Positions 34,115-46,714 are shown, counted from the first letter of the stretch. The stretch is DNA of 64,000 bases from Schistosoma haematobium (GCF_000699445.3 NC_067200.1:19023003-19087002); one strand, 5' to 3'. A program made the numbers and translations. The notes: a model not told the origin generated them from the letters alone.

Positions 34115-35045
34115 TTGCCCTCAAATACTGTAGTACGACCGAGGGTGGAGAAAATCAACTCTAACCTCTTCAAATGCTTTCAAATGGTCACACGTATATA
34201 GTGTAGTGGCCCGTGGATCTGACTCTAAGAAGATTGTAATGATTGATTGTTATTGGAATATAGATGTCACCTATCCTCGCATATAATCATCGACTTAAAT
34301 CGCGTTAGTCAGTAACGGAATTAAATAAGTCATATAACGAGAATGGAATAGGGAGAAGAGGAACGACGCAGAGTGAAGATCGCTGGTAAGCTAACTCCCA
34401 TTTAACCAAGCGTTAATCAATATTTATAGTTACATAAAAGTAAGTTACACACATGTGATGAGTAATGGGATAAGAAATGTACACACACCTACGCGTTCAT
34501 ATAAAAACAGTCAAGATTGATAAGCGAATAAATAACAACGTCAGAATGTGACTCAAGTAGAATGAATAGAATGGGCTGTCTGAAACCTAGAATAAGGTAT
34601 ATGGGCTTAACATAATAACCGACACTACAATAGCCTCTGACAGGGAAGTCCTACTCACTGCCTTCTCGTGGCGGGGGTGTTGTTTACGAAATTGAGATGA
34701 TGAGAAGCGAATGTCCAACGCTTTAACCGACCTAGTGGATATGAAGGATTCACCTAGGGGATTTGGAAAACCCAAATTCCAAACCAATGGTGTACATGGG
34801 TTCCAGGCTCTTGAAGGAAAAAATAGAGTATGAACCAATTCTTGGTGATCGGCTACAATGGGACTGCATCTTTTTACGTTGCTCCACCGCCTTGCGAATC
34901 AGAACTTTAGGTCCAAGGCTCCGAGTGTTGCCTCGTAAGAAAACCATCTACTTCGTTCTGGGCACTCGGGCGGTAACCCAGCCTTCACATGAATTGAATC
35001 ATTTTTGTGGAGCATATCTATTCGGTGCTTCATTGTACCATTTAG
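34115..35045 (+). repeat. TAAA-tailed retroposon split by a solo LTR
   Basis: Left part 34115-34201 and right part 34630-35045 form one copy with the LTR-like insert between. The tail region is eroded. Confidence 0.7.
34202..34629. mobile_element. Solo LTR with 4-bp target duplication
   Basis: 428 bp starting TGTAGTGG and ending ACACTACA (inverted termini, TG...CA), flanked on both sides by ATAG (34198-34201 and 34630-34633). The insertion point is fixed by the intact copies of the surrounding retroposon. No coding sequence: the form left by LTR-LTR recombination of a retrotransposon. The family is not identified. Confidence 0.8.
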
Positions 35046-35624
35046 TTTTATGCCCACCTTATTCTATAAATTATAACCTTTTGTTTAATGTATAAATTAC
35101 TGTCATATTATCGTCTGCTATGAAATTGATGTAATTAAAACATGACTTTTGTATCCTATTTTTGCAACTCTAACGACTTTATTTGAACTTAAAGGTATTC
35201 TTCTCATTTCTTGTATGGTGTGGTTTGTTGGTCAGATATTTATTCACGTACATCACGAATAATCGAGAGAAACAGCTCTAGCTAAATCGTATTCTTTACG
35301 CCTGCTAGGCTATTCGGTCATAAGTCAGTCGGGAAATGGGTTCTTCTCTCTGCCCTCAATGTCGTTTAGTCAAAAATCGGACTCACATATGAGGAGTTTC
35401 AAATAACCTATCACTTCATGACCGTAAACTAGACCGAGACAACTCTCTCTCTTCCTGAATAGACTAGTGGGGCGATAGATCAAGGTCGTAAAACTGGGCT
35501 TCTAATTTTTGATATTGACGAAAACGCTTCGTTAAAGAGACAGGTTTTATTGAATTCAGCTTAAGTATCTTACGTTTGAAATAAAACAACATATTATTGC
35601 ACGTGTTCTTTTTGTCTCCTAAGG

Positions 35625-35830
35625 CAATGGGAAACCCTGTTGAATACCTCCAACCAACATTGTATCTCAACATAGTGCACGCAATGTCGAGTCAACTAGA
35701 GTGGTGGCGACATTGCAACTTGGTCGACAGAATTCGATTTGCACTCAGAAGGACCTGACATACATGACATTGATCACCATCCAATGATCAATCAATTGTA
35801 AATTGATCAACAGTAAATCCATGGCTGAAA
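35625..35830 (+). repeat. SINE-C 3' fragment
   Basis: GGGAAACCCTGTTGAATACC through CATTGATCACCATCCAATGA; no head. Confidence 0.55.
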
Positions 35831-35971
35831 CCTATGTCTGGCTAGAAATACCGGTGAAAATTTGAATTCATGAAAATGCTCCACAAATTATTCTTTTTTT
35901 CAGCTTCATTTTCTAATAAAAATGGCCTGTTTTATTAGAATGGGAAGGTTATGAATAGGATGACACTACCA

Positions 35972-36115
35972 AGGTAGATAACTGTTGAAAACCATAAAGG
36001 ACTGGATAGCTTTTCCTTCCTAGTTTAAGACTTCTACATACAACACACTGACTGGGATTGAGCCCAGAAACTTTAGGTGTCATCATAAGAGCTTAACCTG
36101 TAAACCAATGAGGTG
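35972..36115 (-). repeat. SINE-A remnant
   Basis: Old minus-strand copy; B-box and head side just recognisable. Confidence 0.4.
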
Positions 36116-36499
36116 ATTTTTAATAGTTTTCATGTCTATCAATCGACGAAATATGCTTTCGCTTGTGACTTCTCCTCATTTTTTAAGGGTTCGAATATGG
36201 CTACTTTTGTGCAATTCAGTAGTTGAAGTAATGTAATCTAAATTACCAGTCAACTACGTAGGTTATGTAAAGTTCAAGTGAGAGTGAAATCCATTATGAT
36301 GCTTAAGAATGAAAAATCTACAAATCTTTAATTCTTTTTTAGTGTCTGAATGTGCCTTATTTAACACTTTTAACTTTGTCCCATGAAAGATTAACTTGTG
36401 TGTCTGGCTGAAATGTCTCTATCGGAAATATTATACAATGCTTCTGTACTTGAGTTATAAAATACACTAGCAATGGAATAAAACATTTCGAAATAGGGT

Positions 36500-36960
36500 T
36501 TACACGTCAAATTTACAAAGAGAACTAATGGAAGGACGAGTATTTTACCGAAAACAGATGATAGAGTTCGGTGTCCAGATTGGATTATGTCATCTTAGAA
36601 TATGTAGATGATATAGTTCTATTCTGTGAAGACTCCGAAAAAAACGTAGTCCTCGCATAACCCCGAGAAAAAAAACACAAGGATGTTTAGTATGTGACTT
36701 ATTCCCCCTAAATGTAAAATATTACTTCACGGCTGGATTAATGATAGAGAGTAAAGTAAGCGAATCGACCACTTCACTTATCTTGGATGTCAGGACAACC
36801 CTGATGAATTGGTGTCTAACGAGATCTTGGCTTACACCACTATTAGTGTAGTTGAGGTGTTAAACTAACTCTCAAAGCAGGAGTATATTCCCTTAAAATT
36901 CAATCTGCTTTAAATGGTATCTACAAAAGTCTGTCCCTAAAAATAGATAATATAAGTGGT
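36500..36960 (+). mobile_element. LINE reverse transcriptase remnant
   Basis: Contains LEYVDDIVLFCEDSEK, a complete Y-x-D-D motif, followed by frameshifts and stops; a TYLG-like block follows at about 36776. CR1-like style but too decayed to place. Confidence 0.6.
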
Positions 36961-37015
36961 TTATTAATAGTTAATCGTAGACGTCATATATACTGTTTGT
37001 GATATCAGATAAAGA

Positions 37016-37500
37016 GTATTAACTAAATATGACAAATAGATTGATGAGATAGTGAATTTTTATCAACCTAGTTAATTAAAACATACTTAACTTGCCATCA
37101 TTTATCTCCTATCTCAATACACAATCATATCTGGTTCCCTCAAGTCATTTACTATTGGGACCATTGAGTGAATAAATGTGAGGTGAGACAAAAAGTAATA
37201 ACTAAATATGACAAATAAATTGATGAGGTGGTTAATTTTTGTCAACCGAGTTCATTGAGACATCCTTAACGTGTCATCATCTACCTTCTACCTCAATCCA
37301 TAATGATATTTGGTGTGGATTGAAAGAAGTAACATCGATTCCTCAAATCATTTTGTGAGGACTATCCACGAGTTAACTCAAGGAAGCTTTAAGAAGCTCA
37401 TCTTTCAGAAGAATGTTCCAGAATCCTGGTTGAATGAATGTGAGGTAAGACAAAGAGTAACATTGATTCCTCAAATTCATTTACTATTCGTCTATACCAT
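37016..37500. repeat. Local tandem duplication, about 180-bp unit
   Basis: TAACTAAATATGACAAATA at 37019 recurs at 37199 with about 150 bp of similar sequence after it; a partial third end follows near 37433 (GTGAGGTAAGACAAAGAGTA). Confidence 0.7.
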
Positions 37501-37686
37501 ATAGTTAAATAAGGATTACATAAAAGAATCATTACCAATACTACTTATACTATTCTTGTATTTTCTTATGCTGTTACAATCTACTCACTTAAACCGATAT
37601 ACATTTACTTTATATTGAACAATTGAACAATCGAATTCATTCAAACAAACAAACAAAAAGAAAGTGGCCCAAAATCAATGACTTAC

Positions 37687-37757
37687 TTTTTTAAAATAAT
37701 TAAAAATACTAATGTACCTTGTCCATTAGATATATCAACCAGATAAGATGATAACAT
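37687..37757 (-). CDS. Bestrophin alternative first coding exon 1b
   Basis: This is the middle of three candidate first exons. ATG at 37757-37755 starts MLSSYLVDISNGQGTLVFLIILK plus two bases, then a gtaagt donor (GT at 37686-37685), phase 2. An in-frame stop lies a few codons upstream, so the Met is the only reasonable start. It is the most diverged copy: the basic residue before IL is replaced by Ile, and Asp by Asn. Tyr5, the Gly-x-Gly and the terminal KK are kept. Splicing to exon 2 would give KKWKGSLYKL. A GT microsatellite lies about 300 bp upstream. It could be a decaying duplicate rather than a used exon, but nothing in it is broken. Confidence 0.7.
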
Positions 37758-38054
37758 ATTATTGATTATTGATTATAATAATGACGTAATTATAATTACT
37801 ATTATTGTTACTAATCCATGTCTCATAGATACTTTCTATGTGCCATTTATATTTTTGCTTAGTTACTAATAGATTATTATTACTGTTTAATTCAAATAAT
37901 GAATAACTATTTCTGATCAATGTTTCAATTGTTTTTGTTGCTGTGGTTATTGTTCAATAATTCAAATTATAAAAGACAACGTAATTAATATTAAAATTTC
38001 CAGATTGTTTAAAACGAATGACAAATATAGAACATCTTTTGTTGTTGCTGGGGT

Positions 38055-38080
38055 TGTGTGTGTGTGTGTGTGTGAGTGTG
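38055..38080. repeat. (GT)n microsatellite upstream of exon 1b
   Basis: About 300 bp upstream of the exon 1b ATG. Confidence 0.9.
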
Positions 38081-38392
38081 ATGTCATCAACGAAGTATCT
38101 AATTGTTTTTTTTTGTTGCTAGGTAGGTGTACTTCATCATTCATCTTCAATTTTATATTTTTAAAAATTGATTAATGAATCATATTAGTTCATTATTATG
38201 TAATCGATCAATATAACTTAATGATAATGACCTTAATAATATATTCGATAATCAATAAAATCAATATTTAATAGATGCTGTTTTTTTAAAAAAAATTTGA
38301 ATTTGATTGATTTGTACTGATTAGTTGTTGGTCAAATAAAGGTTGATCAAGTTATCTTGTTATGCATAGTAACTAATTGGAAAATGATCATT

Positions 38393-38715
38393 AGAGTTCT
38401 AGTGAGAAGGCATGACCAGTGGAGCTAATCTGTGTTGGGTAGAGATAGGTATCTACCTCAGTATAATGGAAGACGGTCGCGCGATTTCGTGGATTGGTTG
38501 AGGTTGGACATTAACACCATTAGATGTCGGTCAGTTCAGTGGTCTAATGTGTTGAGCATTCACAAGTGAGACTGAATGCCCTGGATTCGAGTCCCACGAG
38601 CGGAATCTTGGATGAGCATTGCTTAGGAGTCCCAAAATAAGAGGAAACGGTAGTTCAGTGTTTCTAGGTTTCTAATAGTGGTCTAACATCCTTCGGTTTC
38701 TGATCACGATCAATA
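38393..38715 (+). repeat. SINE-A copy
   Basis: Plus strand, 5' region, head, and broken hammerhead. Confidence 0.7.
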
Positions 38716-39420
38716 GTTTATGTTGATTTTTTTTCTTAATTTGGGTTATCATTATTTTATGTGTTTAATGGACATTTATGATGAACTAGTGACTATTCAA
38801 ATAAATAAGATGTACTTTCAATATAAAAAATTACATGAAAGATTTAGCGGGTACTGTTGGATGCATCTGAAAATTGTTGAAGTTTCGTTGTAAGATCTAT
38901 TTAGTCAATAAAATGTCAAGTGAGAATGTTGTGCATCAATATTGATAGACTAGTGTGTTTCATTCACCAGAGAAGTTTAGTAGTTTAATTTATGCTACTT
39001 ATAAGTAGCACAAAGTTTATCTGAAATAAAGTCAACTACGTGAGTGTGGATTGTTGATAGTCATATGGAACATCCTACTTCTTCATCTAAAATAAAAATT
39101 ATATATATATAATTCGAACTCAGTAATCAACTTTTATGAGATTCGTTAACGTTGGACTATACACTCCGTGATCATAGTAACAGATATTTGTTGATCAGGT
39201 AAACAAAGTTAAGTAGTTACGTTTTAATGGTCAAGGATCAATTTCATTTGATCAGTTATGATGACCAAGTTATGTTCTTAAGATTTCTTCATAGTAATTC
39301 TATTAACCTCAGTATTATAAAGTGACAAACAGCCTGCTTATCTCTTCATGTTGAACGGATCGATTAATGTCCATTTTTTTCTCGTACTAGACATCATTCA
39401 TTTTTAAATTTGTAAAAAAC
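38715..39420. other. AT-rich sequence, nothing recognised
   Basis: No repeat match in the window and no coding signal. Confidence 0.5.
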
Positions 39421-39439
39421 TACATTTTTGATTAACTCC

Positions 39440-39700
39440 GCCTGGAGTCCCTCTGAGGCCCCAGCCATACCCATGCCCGGATAAAGGAGGAGAGTTAGGC
39501 TAGACAGAAAATTTAGTTCAAAACATGTAAACTCAACCTTAGGAATCAGAAAATCTTCATTTGGAAGAGTTATGACACTTTATGGCGAAAACCGAGTTCT
39601 TTCGGTAGTCACGAGGCTGATGCCCCTTTTCTGACAACCAGGACAACTATTAATTTAGGTACATGGAATCGGCGTACAATGTGAGAGACTGGAAGAATAA
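39440..39700 (+). mobile_element. LINE 5' fragment (endonuclease start)
   Basis: Ends with LGTWNRRTM-like sequence (TTAGGTACATGGAATCGGCG), the N-terminus of an APE-type endonuclease of RTE-like LINEs (usual G-T-W-N-V-R-T-M). It stops a few codons later. Confidence 0.55.
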
Positions 39701-39833
39701 CGCAAATTAATGTAAAATGATTTTTCATTATTATATAAATAATCATTAGATATTTAGTATACAAGGTAGTTACTGAATGACTCAATCATTTAATGAAATC
39801 TAATTCTATTATCAGGTCTTTTTGGGATACTAA

Positions 39834-40150
39834 AAGTTTCACAGATTGAAATCATGAGTCAATTGGAGCTAGACCACCATGGAAAACCTGGGAGCACTGG
39901 ACGACCGTTTCGTTCTAGTGTGGGTCTTCCTCAACAGTGTGCATCCACGATTCCGCACCCCGCGAGATCCGAACCCAGAATCTATCGGTGCGCACTAATA
40001 ACCTTCAGACCAGTGGACCGTCATCCAACGATCAGCTGAGGAGTCCCATACTAGGACGAAACAGCCGTCCAGTGCTTCCAGGTTTCTCATGGTGGTCTAG
40101 CTTCAATTAACTCGTGATTTCAATCTGTGAAATTTCTAATTCTATGAATT
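39834..40150. repeat. SINE-A foldback with inverted outer ends
   Basis: Minus copy to about 40030, plus 3' end to 40150. The outer ends GTTTCACAGATTGAAATCAT and its complement are near-perfect inverted repeats. The plus arm has a full core and stem II but has lost the 5' strand of stem I. Confidence 0.75.
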
Positions 40151-40379
40151 GAGAGAAATAAAATCTTTGTAAAAAATAAGTTTCAAATTAACTATACTAC
40201 TTTTCAGCAATATATATTCCACTATTTAAATTTAAAAAAGAAACTCTTGTCAACAGCTACCATGGTAACTTATTTAAAAAGCGGCGAAATTGTTTATTTA
40301 AATTGTAAAAATGCATAAAAACAGTTTACCAAAATAGAATAACAATACTATTGAATATTAATTAGTAGTCAAGTTAAAA

Positions 40380-40540
40380 AAGGATTCAATTTTCTTCTAT
40401 CAGTTGTCGTTTATATCCTTTATCTCTTTTCTTAGTTTAATCCCTTTCAACTATATTTTTGGACAGATATTCTACTTCTAACCGATGTTATACACTAATT
40501 ATATCTTTCAATATAAGTAGCATACACCACATGTGAAATA
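40380..40540 (-). repeat. Repeat G fragment
   Basis: Family sharing a GATATAAGTAG block and the CTCTTTTCT-rich end; see 60525. Confidence 0.45.
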
Positions 40541-40734
40541 AATCAAATCTTGTACAGAATGCATAGAATGTTCCTTAGATATCCTTATAAAAATTATTAT
40601 AATCTCAAAGGGTGATAATTAGATAATGAAGACAATGTGTAAAGTAATTAGTCAGAGAGAATTCTATCTAAGCTATTACAGCTTTTGTAGGTTGTATTCA
40701 TTATATATTATTGTCATATCATAAGGAACCTTTG

Positions 40735-40872
40735 AAAATAAATGATCAGTTTCACCCTAGTATGGAGCCCTCATAATTACAATGTCCTTGACCCTACTAG
40801 GAATTGAACTCAGGATCTATAGGACTCATAGTAAAAGCCTAAACATTAAAACCATTAGGTTGATGTATACTA
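40735..40872 (-). repeat. SINE-A remnant
   Basis: Old copy, head side recognisable. Confidence 0.4.
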
Positions 40873-41154
40873 GTACAATTCCATATTTAGTCAGTTTGTT
40901 TTCTAGATTGAAGATCATCCAATATTATCACTGAGGGGTTTTTTCACTCTGAACAAATTTTGAACTATACTAGTCACAATTATTCATCACTAAAGCATTA
41001 GAAATCTCTTCAAGTAGGTCACTAATGAGCTAACTATAACAGTTTAGTTGAAGGGTTTTCATTGAGATTGATTTGAATTGTTGTTGTTGTTGTATCCATA
41101 ACATTTAAGGTATCACTATAAACCAAGTAGCACTAGACAGCTATTATACTATAG

Positions 41155-41897
41155 TAATAGACTCTTCTTCATAGAGGATCTTTAGCTATCGCTCTCTTAT
41201 GTGACTTAATATGATGACTATTTCTAATTAGTTGATGTATAAGCAATATGGCTATATAGAGCTGAAGGTCTCATATGAGGCTAGAGGTTCACCATTGTTA
41301 TTGTGGACGGTTCGGCATTGCTTTGGTAAGTTTTGCTGACTGTTCATGCCAAAAATTGGTTTGCTGGTTAACCGATTTCATTCATACTGGTGGTTGCTTT
41401 TCAGTGTTCCCAAGGGCCATTGTCATTGGGACATTGTAAGGCATGCCGCCATTGCTAACATTAACGAGTTTGACTGTCGTGTAAGGGGAATAGGTCACCT
41501 TTGGCCTGTTCGTGCTGTGCATAATTGATTCACGCGATCATTGATTGGAATAACTATACATGTGATGTGAGTGTGTATATGAATGGTGCGAATGGTCCAC
41601 CAGGGTGCTTGGTACCTGTGTGGTTGCGCCACAGGATTGAGCTGTACTATTCAGATTGTAGCGTTAAAGCCTGTACGGTGTCTGGTTCCCTTGCTAAACG
41701 GGGTTGAGCTGTACTGTTTGGGTTTTTACGTGAAAGTCCGGATGGTGTCTGGTTCTCCTGAAAACCAATGTAAAATTACCCTGGCCCACAAGGGTATATT
41801 ATATAACTGTAATAGACTCTTCTTCAAAGAGGATCTTTAGCTATCGCTCTTTTATGTGACTTAATATGATGACCATTTCTAATTAGTTGATGTATTT
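41155..41897. repeat. Repeat F copy between 87-bp direct repeats
   Basis: TAATAGACTCTTCTTCA through TTAGTTGATGTAT occurs at about 41160-41245 and again at about 41810-41897 with about four differences, bracketing repeat F sequence. Confidence 0.75.
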
Positions 41898-42284
41898 AGC
41901 CATAAAAATATTCGAAAATGATCAAATACATAGATGAAACACTGTTATCAGTCGCCTGCCGGAGCTTCTAGGTTGTCATCATTTCAAAAGTGTATTTTTA
42001 CCGCCTTAAATTTGTACACTTTAGATTTTGTTTTCAATCACTATTTGTTTGAGTGAATGTATGCCTTTTGCATAAGCTATTACAACTTATCAGGAATCGA
42101 ATTACTGAATAATTTAAGATGTTCCACAACTTTGGTCTATATATTTTTCTCTTTCTTCAAGACTTGAACAAACATGAGGCGATTGTAAAAGAATTCATGC
42201 AATAATACATTCTGAGATATCATACTAACATGACTGATTATAAACATTTATAGATAAGTATTAGTACGATGGTTATGAAGATTG

Positions 42285-42500
42285 TTGAATTTTGTTGAGA
42301 TTATGAACCGATTACAGCAAGAAAACCATGGGAAAGCAATAAAAAGCTGTTTCGTCTTAGTTTAGGGTTCCATAGGAGCGTTAATCCACTATCTCACATC
42401 CGTAAATTGAGCACAAGCCTTACATTCTTGTGCACGAACATTTAATCACACTGAGGTTGAATTCAATAGCTTACAATCGTGGAGTGATTAAAATTAGACA
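42285..42500 (-). repeat. SINE-A copy, degenerate
   Basis: Minus strand; hammerhead eroded; directly followed by the 350-bp element. Confidence 0.55.
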
Positions 42501-42519
42501 TGCACACAATTGGATTACG

Positions 42520-42885
42520 GTTTTGTTGGGATATTCAGGAAAATATCCCAAAAATTATTCTGCTAAGTTTAACGCTATCCTTGAACTTGAAATGGTGTTA
42601 TTTTCTTATTGGTCATTATTTATTTCACGTGTCGTTTTCCTACTGGTCAATATTGTACAAATGTTGTTTTCTATTTTGTGGTACGATGTGGTCTGCTTGA
42701 TTGGTATATAAACAGAGTATGTTTGAAATATAATGATTCATATCTCAGAGGCTGAGACTTGCGTTCTGAACTCGACTGGCTGGGCTAGACAGGGAAGCGG
42801 GACCAATCAGAGCCTCAGGTCGTTCTTGCGTGTTTTCGCGTCTTTGGTCCGATCGATAATTCGCTGTCCTCTAATCTGCAGCATC
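42520..42885 (+). mobile_element. 350-bp element with TATA box and terminal hairpin (possible solo LTR)
   Basis: Begins TGTTGGGATATTCAGG and folds at once (GGGATATT/AATATCCC). It carries GGTATATAAACAGAG and ends near AATCTGCAGCA. The 63475-63825 copy has the same order. TG...CA ends plus a TATA would fit an LTR, but I see no clear target duplication here. Confidence 0.55.
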
Positions 42886-43179
42886 ACAGTTATAGCAGGC
42901 TTAAAAGTCTTAAAGTTAACCATACGTATGAAAATTAGATTCAATGTGGTGAATTGTGCATGTGGACTGATAAGAGGTCTGACACTAAGATGAAACAGAT
43001 GTTTAAATGCTATCAGATATTTTAATGGTTTATGAGACTTGACTGGTTCGAGATTTTGACAAAATTTACGGCTAAATATAAATGACAATTCATTAAATAT
43101 CCTTCATTTGAATATTGTGCTTCTGAGATTTCTGCAAATAGAACATTTTTCATATTCAGATTGTTAATATTTGATTTCT

Positions 43180-43430
43180 GAAATGATAAATGTGAGAGTG
43201 TGGTATGTGCTACTAATGTCGACTTATATAAGTAGTATATATCATCAGTTGAAAGTAGAATGTCTAGTGTCAGAGGGTTAAGAAGATCGGGGAGAAGAGA
43301 ACGAGAACAGTGAATGATTAGTGTGAAAACGAAGGAACACCAAAATATGAGATGAATGATTGATATTTTACAAATCAAGTATTTACTGTATGGCTCTTAG
43401 ATTTTACTAGGAGATTCTGTTTTCTTATGT
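43180..43430 (+). repeat. Repeat G copy
   Basis: Contains the TATATAAGTAGTATATATCA block and a purine-rich GAAGATCGGGGAGAAGAGAA stretch typical of this family. Confidence 0.55.
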
Positions 43431-43589
43431 ATGCCTGTGTTCAAGTTCACAACAGTAATCTGAAATGCCGTACACTGAGTTTAATTACCCTTTTTTTCAT
43501 GTGTTCACTATTCACTTTCTTGTAAACTAATAAAAGTCTAGAAGTTGATCAGTAAGTTAACATCATTCGTGTTCAAGAACTCAGATGGG

Positions 43590-43825
43590 GACAAATAAAT
43601 GTTGAGGTTAGACATTAACACTGTTGGATGCCGGCCAGTTCAGTGGTCTAGTTTTTTAAGCGCCTGACGCGAGACTGATAGGTCCTAGGTTCAAATCTCG
43701 CGGGGTGTGGGATCGTGGATGTGCACTGCTGAGGAGTCCCGTACTCGGACGAAGCGGCCGTCCAGTGCTTCCAGGCTTTTCATGGTGGTCTAGCTTTAAC
43801 TGACTCATGATCTCGATCGAAAACA
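43590..43825 (+). repeat. SINE-A copy with near-intact hammerhead
   Basis: tRNA-like head 43632-43700, hammerhead 43723-43768, 3' end with CTCATGATCTCGATC. Confidence 0.8.
43723..43768 (+). ncRNA. Hammerhead ribozyme, one position from consensus (SINE-A)
   Basis: GCACTG, CTGAGGA, GTCC/GGAC, GAA then G instead of A, CGGCCGT, GTC, CAGTGC. Stem I (six pairs) and stem II are perfect. The only defect is the first stem III pair, A-U replaced by G-U. It is embedded in a SINE-A copy with a good tRNA-like head (43590-43825). Confidence 0.6.
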
Positions 43826-43874
43826 GATGAATGTATTTTAATATCAATCTACAAACTATCTTGGTAAAATATAA

Positions 43875-44090
43875 GAACCTTACTATGAATACTTCATTAA
43901 CAGATTTCTATCATTTGTTCTTCACATTCCCTACGATCTCTCAAGTTCATAAATCCTTTCTTATTCCATTCTATTTTATTCAACTCTATCTTAGCATTTT
44001 GCTATTAGATTTTTCACTTCTAATTAATGTTTGATACTACTACTACTGTCGATATAAGTAGCACACATCACAGTAACAGTAAGAGATTTC
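43875..44090 (-). repeat. Repeat G copy
   Basis: Reverse orientation; TCGATATAAGTAGC block near 44050. Confidence 0.5.
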
Positions 44091-44304
44091 GTTTTGATAT
44101 TATTCATTGCAATTTTATGAACATTGTGTATCAGTATGATTCATGCATTTGAGTTTAAAAACAATTGTAGTGGATGAAAACACAAGCGGAGACAACTAAT
44201 TGTATTTGAATACATAATAACAGAATCTCTTAGTGAAATCTGAGATCAATACAGTATATACTTCATTTATAAAATGTTGATCAATTGTCTCAGACTTTGT
44301 TTTT

Positions 44305-44505
44305 GATTGAGATCATGAACCGATTGATGTTAGACCACCTTTGTAAACCTGGCAGCACTGGACGGCAGTTTCGTCCTATTGTGGGACTCCTCAACAGTGA
44401 GCATCCACAATCCCGCTCGTGGGATTTGAATCCAGAGCCTTCGGTCCCGCGCGCGAACGCTTGACCTACTGGACTGCTGAGCCGGCATCCAACGGTGATA
44501 GTGTT
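44305..44505 (-). repeat. SINE-A copy
   Basis: Minus strand; hammerhead otherwise complete but C3 of the core is T. Confidence 0.75.
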
Positions 44506-44509
44506 GTTG

Positions 44510-45010
44510 CTTCGTTTCCATACTAATCATTCTCTTTGTCTTCGATTTTCTTAACGTTCTACCATCAGGCATTTCACTATCGATTGATGATATATATACT
44601 ACTTATATTTGTCGATATCAGTAATACACACCACACCTTCCTTAACATTATTACTTATTTATTTACATTATCAATAAGAATAATCTCTTTATACATAATG
44701 AATATTCAATGTATGTCTTATAATTCGTTTTCTTACTCAATTCAATTAGATTACTGAATGTAACCGATTACATAATCATTATATAACTTTGAGTAAACTA
44801 TCTTGAAGATAATAAGTTCTTGAGCATTCATGAAAACGTATATAATACTATCATGATGTATGTTACTTATGTTGACAGATATCAGTAGTATATAACACTC
44901 ATTGAAAAGGGAATGCATACATGCAGAAGACTGAAAAGTATCAATTGAAGTAAACAGAAAAGAAGTCAGAAAATCATTTTGATAACAAGAGAATTGAAAG
45001 AATCATGAAG
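44510..45010. repeat. Repeat G, minus fragment then plus fragment
   Basis: 44510-44660 minus, 44855-45010 plus, with an AT-rich spacer. Confidence 0.45.
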
Positions 45011-45039
45011 TATATAAACGACAATTAAGGGAAGATATG

Positions 45040-45445
45040 CCCCAAATGCCTTGGTACGGCTGAGAGTCGGAAGAGTCCGCTCTTTCTCTCTCTCTCTCTC
45101 TCTCTCCAAATTCTCTCACATGACCATGTGTATATAGTCACTGTTAGGGAAGTCCTACTCAATGCCTTCTCATGCCAGGAGTGTTGTTTACAAAGTTAAG
45201 AGGATGGAAACTGAAAGTCTGGCATTTTAATCGGGTCAGTGAACATATAAGGCCAACCTGCAGGAGTTGGAAAACTCTCATTCTAAACCAATCGTGCATA
45301 TGAGCTTCAGGATTTTAAAGGAACGAATGGTGTATGAACCGATTATTAGTTATCGGCTACCATGGAACTGCATTACCTGATGTTGCTCTATTGCTTTATG
45401 GATCTTTCGGTTGAAGGCTCCGAGTATAACTTCCTAACAAGAAGT
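45040..45445 (+). repeat. TAAA-tailed retroposon with internal (CT)n
   Basis: 5' end CCTTGGTACGGC at 45049; a (CT)n run at 45081-45107 has expanded inside it; 3' end lost. Confidence 0.65.
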
Positions 45446-45594
45446 GATATGATCCATTTTATCGTACCTTTTATATTATTCTATCAAAATGCATATCGTT
45501 TAACTTTTAATTAAATGAACATTCAAATAGATTGAATCATGTTATCAGTTTTTTCTTTAATGAATAATTAGAAATCAATTAGAATTAATTAACT

Positions 45595-45890
45595 AAATGG
45601 AATTCAATCGGGTCTATTGTGAGTTAGTAACTTAATGAACGATTTCATGGATTACTTAAAGTTAAACATTAAAACATATTGGATACCAACCAGCTTAGTA
45701 GTCTATAGGGTTTAGCGTTTACACACACACACACACACACACGCACACACAAAACTGATAAGTCTTATGTTCGAATCTTACAAGACAGGATTGTGAATAT
45801 ACATTATTGAGAAGTTCTATATTAGAACAAAATGATGATCATCTAATACTTCTAGATATTCCATAATGATCTAACTTCAATGAACGATCA
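45595..45890 (+). repeat. SINE-A copy with (CA)n in the tRNA-like head
   Basis: Old copy; (AC)n at 45721-45750 replaces the CGCGCGCGAG part of the head. Confidence 0.65.
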
Positions 45891-46144
45891 CATTTATATT
45901 AGATCCTTATTCATGATAATGATAATGAATTGGATAATTGATCGGTAATCAATAACATAAAGTATTCTACCTTTTATCTTTTCTAATTAATTTCAAATAA
46001 ATAATTAACCTTATTTAATTGGATATTGATTTTTTTCTATTTAATAAATTGAATGAATTCAATTAATTTATAGTATCGTTTTTACAATTGTTCAACTCTT
46101 ATATAAGTTATTCTAGCTTCTGGACAAGCTAATTTATTCATTAT

Positions 46145-46350
46145 TATTGATTGAGATCATAAAACGATTGATGTTAGACTATTATTGAAAATTTGGAAAC
46201 ACTGGATGGCTGTTTCGTCCTATTATGGGATTCGTCAGTAGTGTGCATCCATGATCCTGCTCGCAGGGTTCGGACTTAAAGCGTTCAGTCTCGTGCGCGA
46301 ACACTTAACCGACTGGACCATTGAACTGACATCCAATAGTGTTAATATTC
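46145..46350 (-). repeat. SINE-A copy
   Basis: CTGACGA core and GAAA kept; first stem II pair lost, so activity is doubtful. Confidence 0.7.
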
Positions 46351-46714
46351 TTCTTTTTTTCTTCAGTTACTTATTTGATGTCAATTAGATTAGACAATAA
46401 TGATACGGATAGGTTTACCATAGTAACCAACACTACAAAAAAATGTTTTTTTTTATTATTTTTTCTTTTATCTAAATAACAGAATAAAGTAGATAATAAG
46501 AATTTCTTAATATTTTAGTGTATTATTCTTTCTCCATTGATTTTGTTGCCATCCTTAACAAAAGAAGGGTAAGTATCAATTTTATTGATATTCACATTTG
46601 GATAATTCTCAATGTATATAAAGTTTGATGCATTTGATAGAGATCATTTCATGATGGTTATGTTGTTTATAAAAAACAACAACAACAACAACAATGAAAA
46701 CTCTATAATCAAAT

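Noticed and set aside
42430..42711. Open frames of 66-93 residues with membrane-like character
   Set aside because: They fall inside the 350-bp repeated element, whose other copy has different frames; hydrophobicity comes from T-rich sequence.
43632..43700. tRNA genes suggested by good A and B boxes
   Set aside because: The boxes belong to SINE heads; cloverleaf stems are incomplete and the same sequence recurs at dozens of sites.
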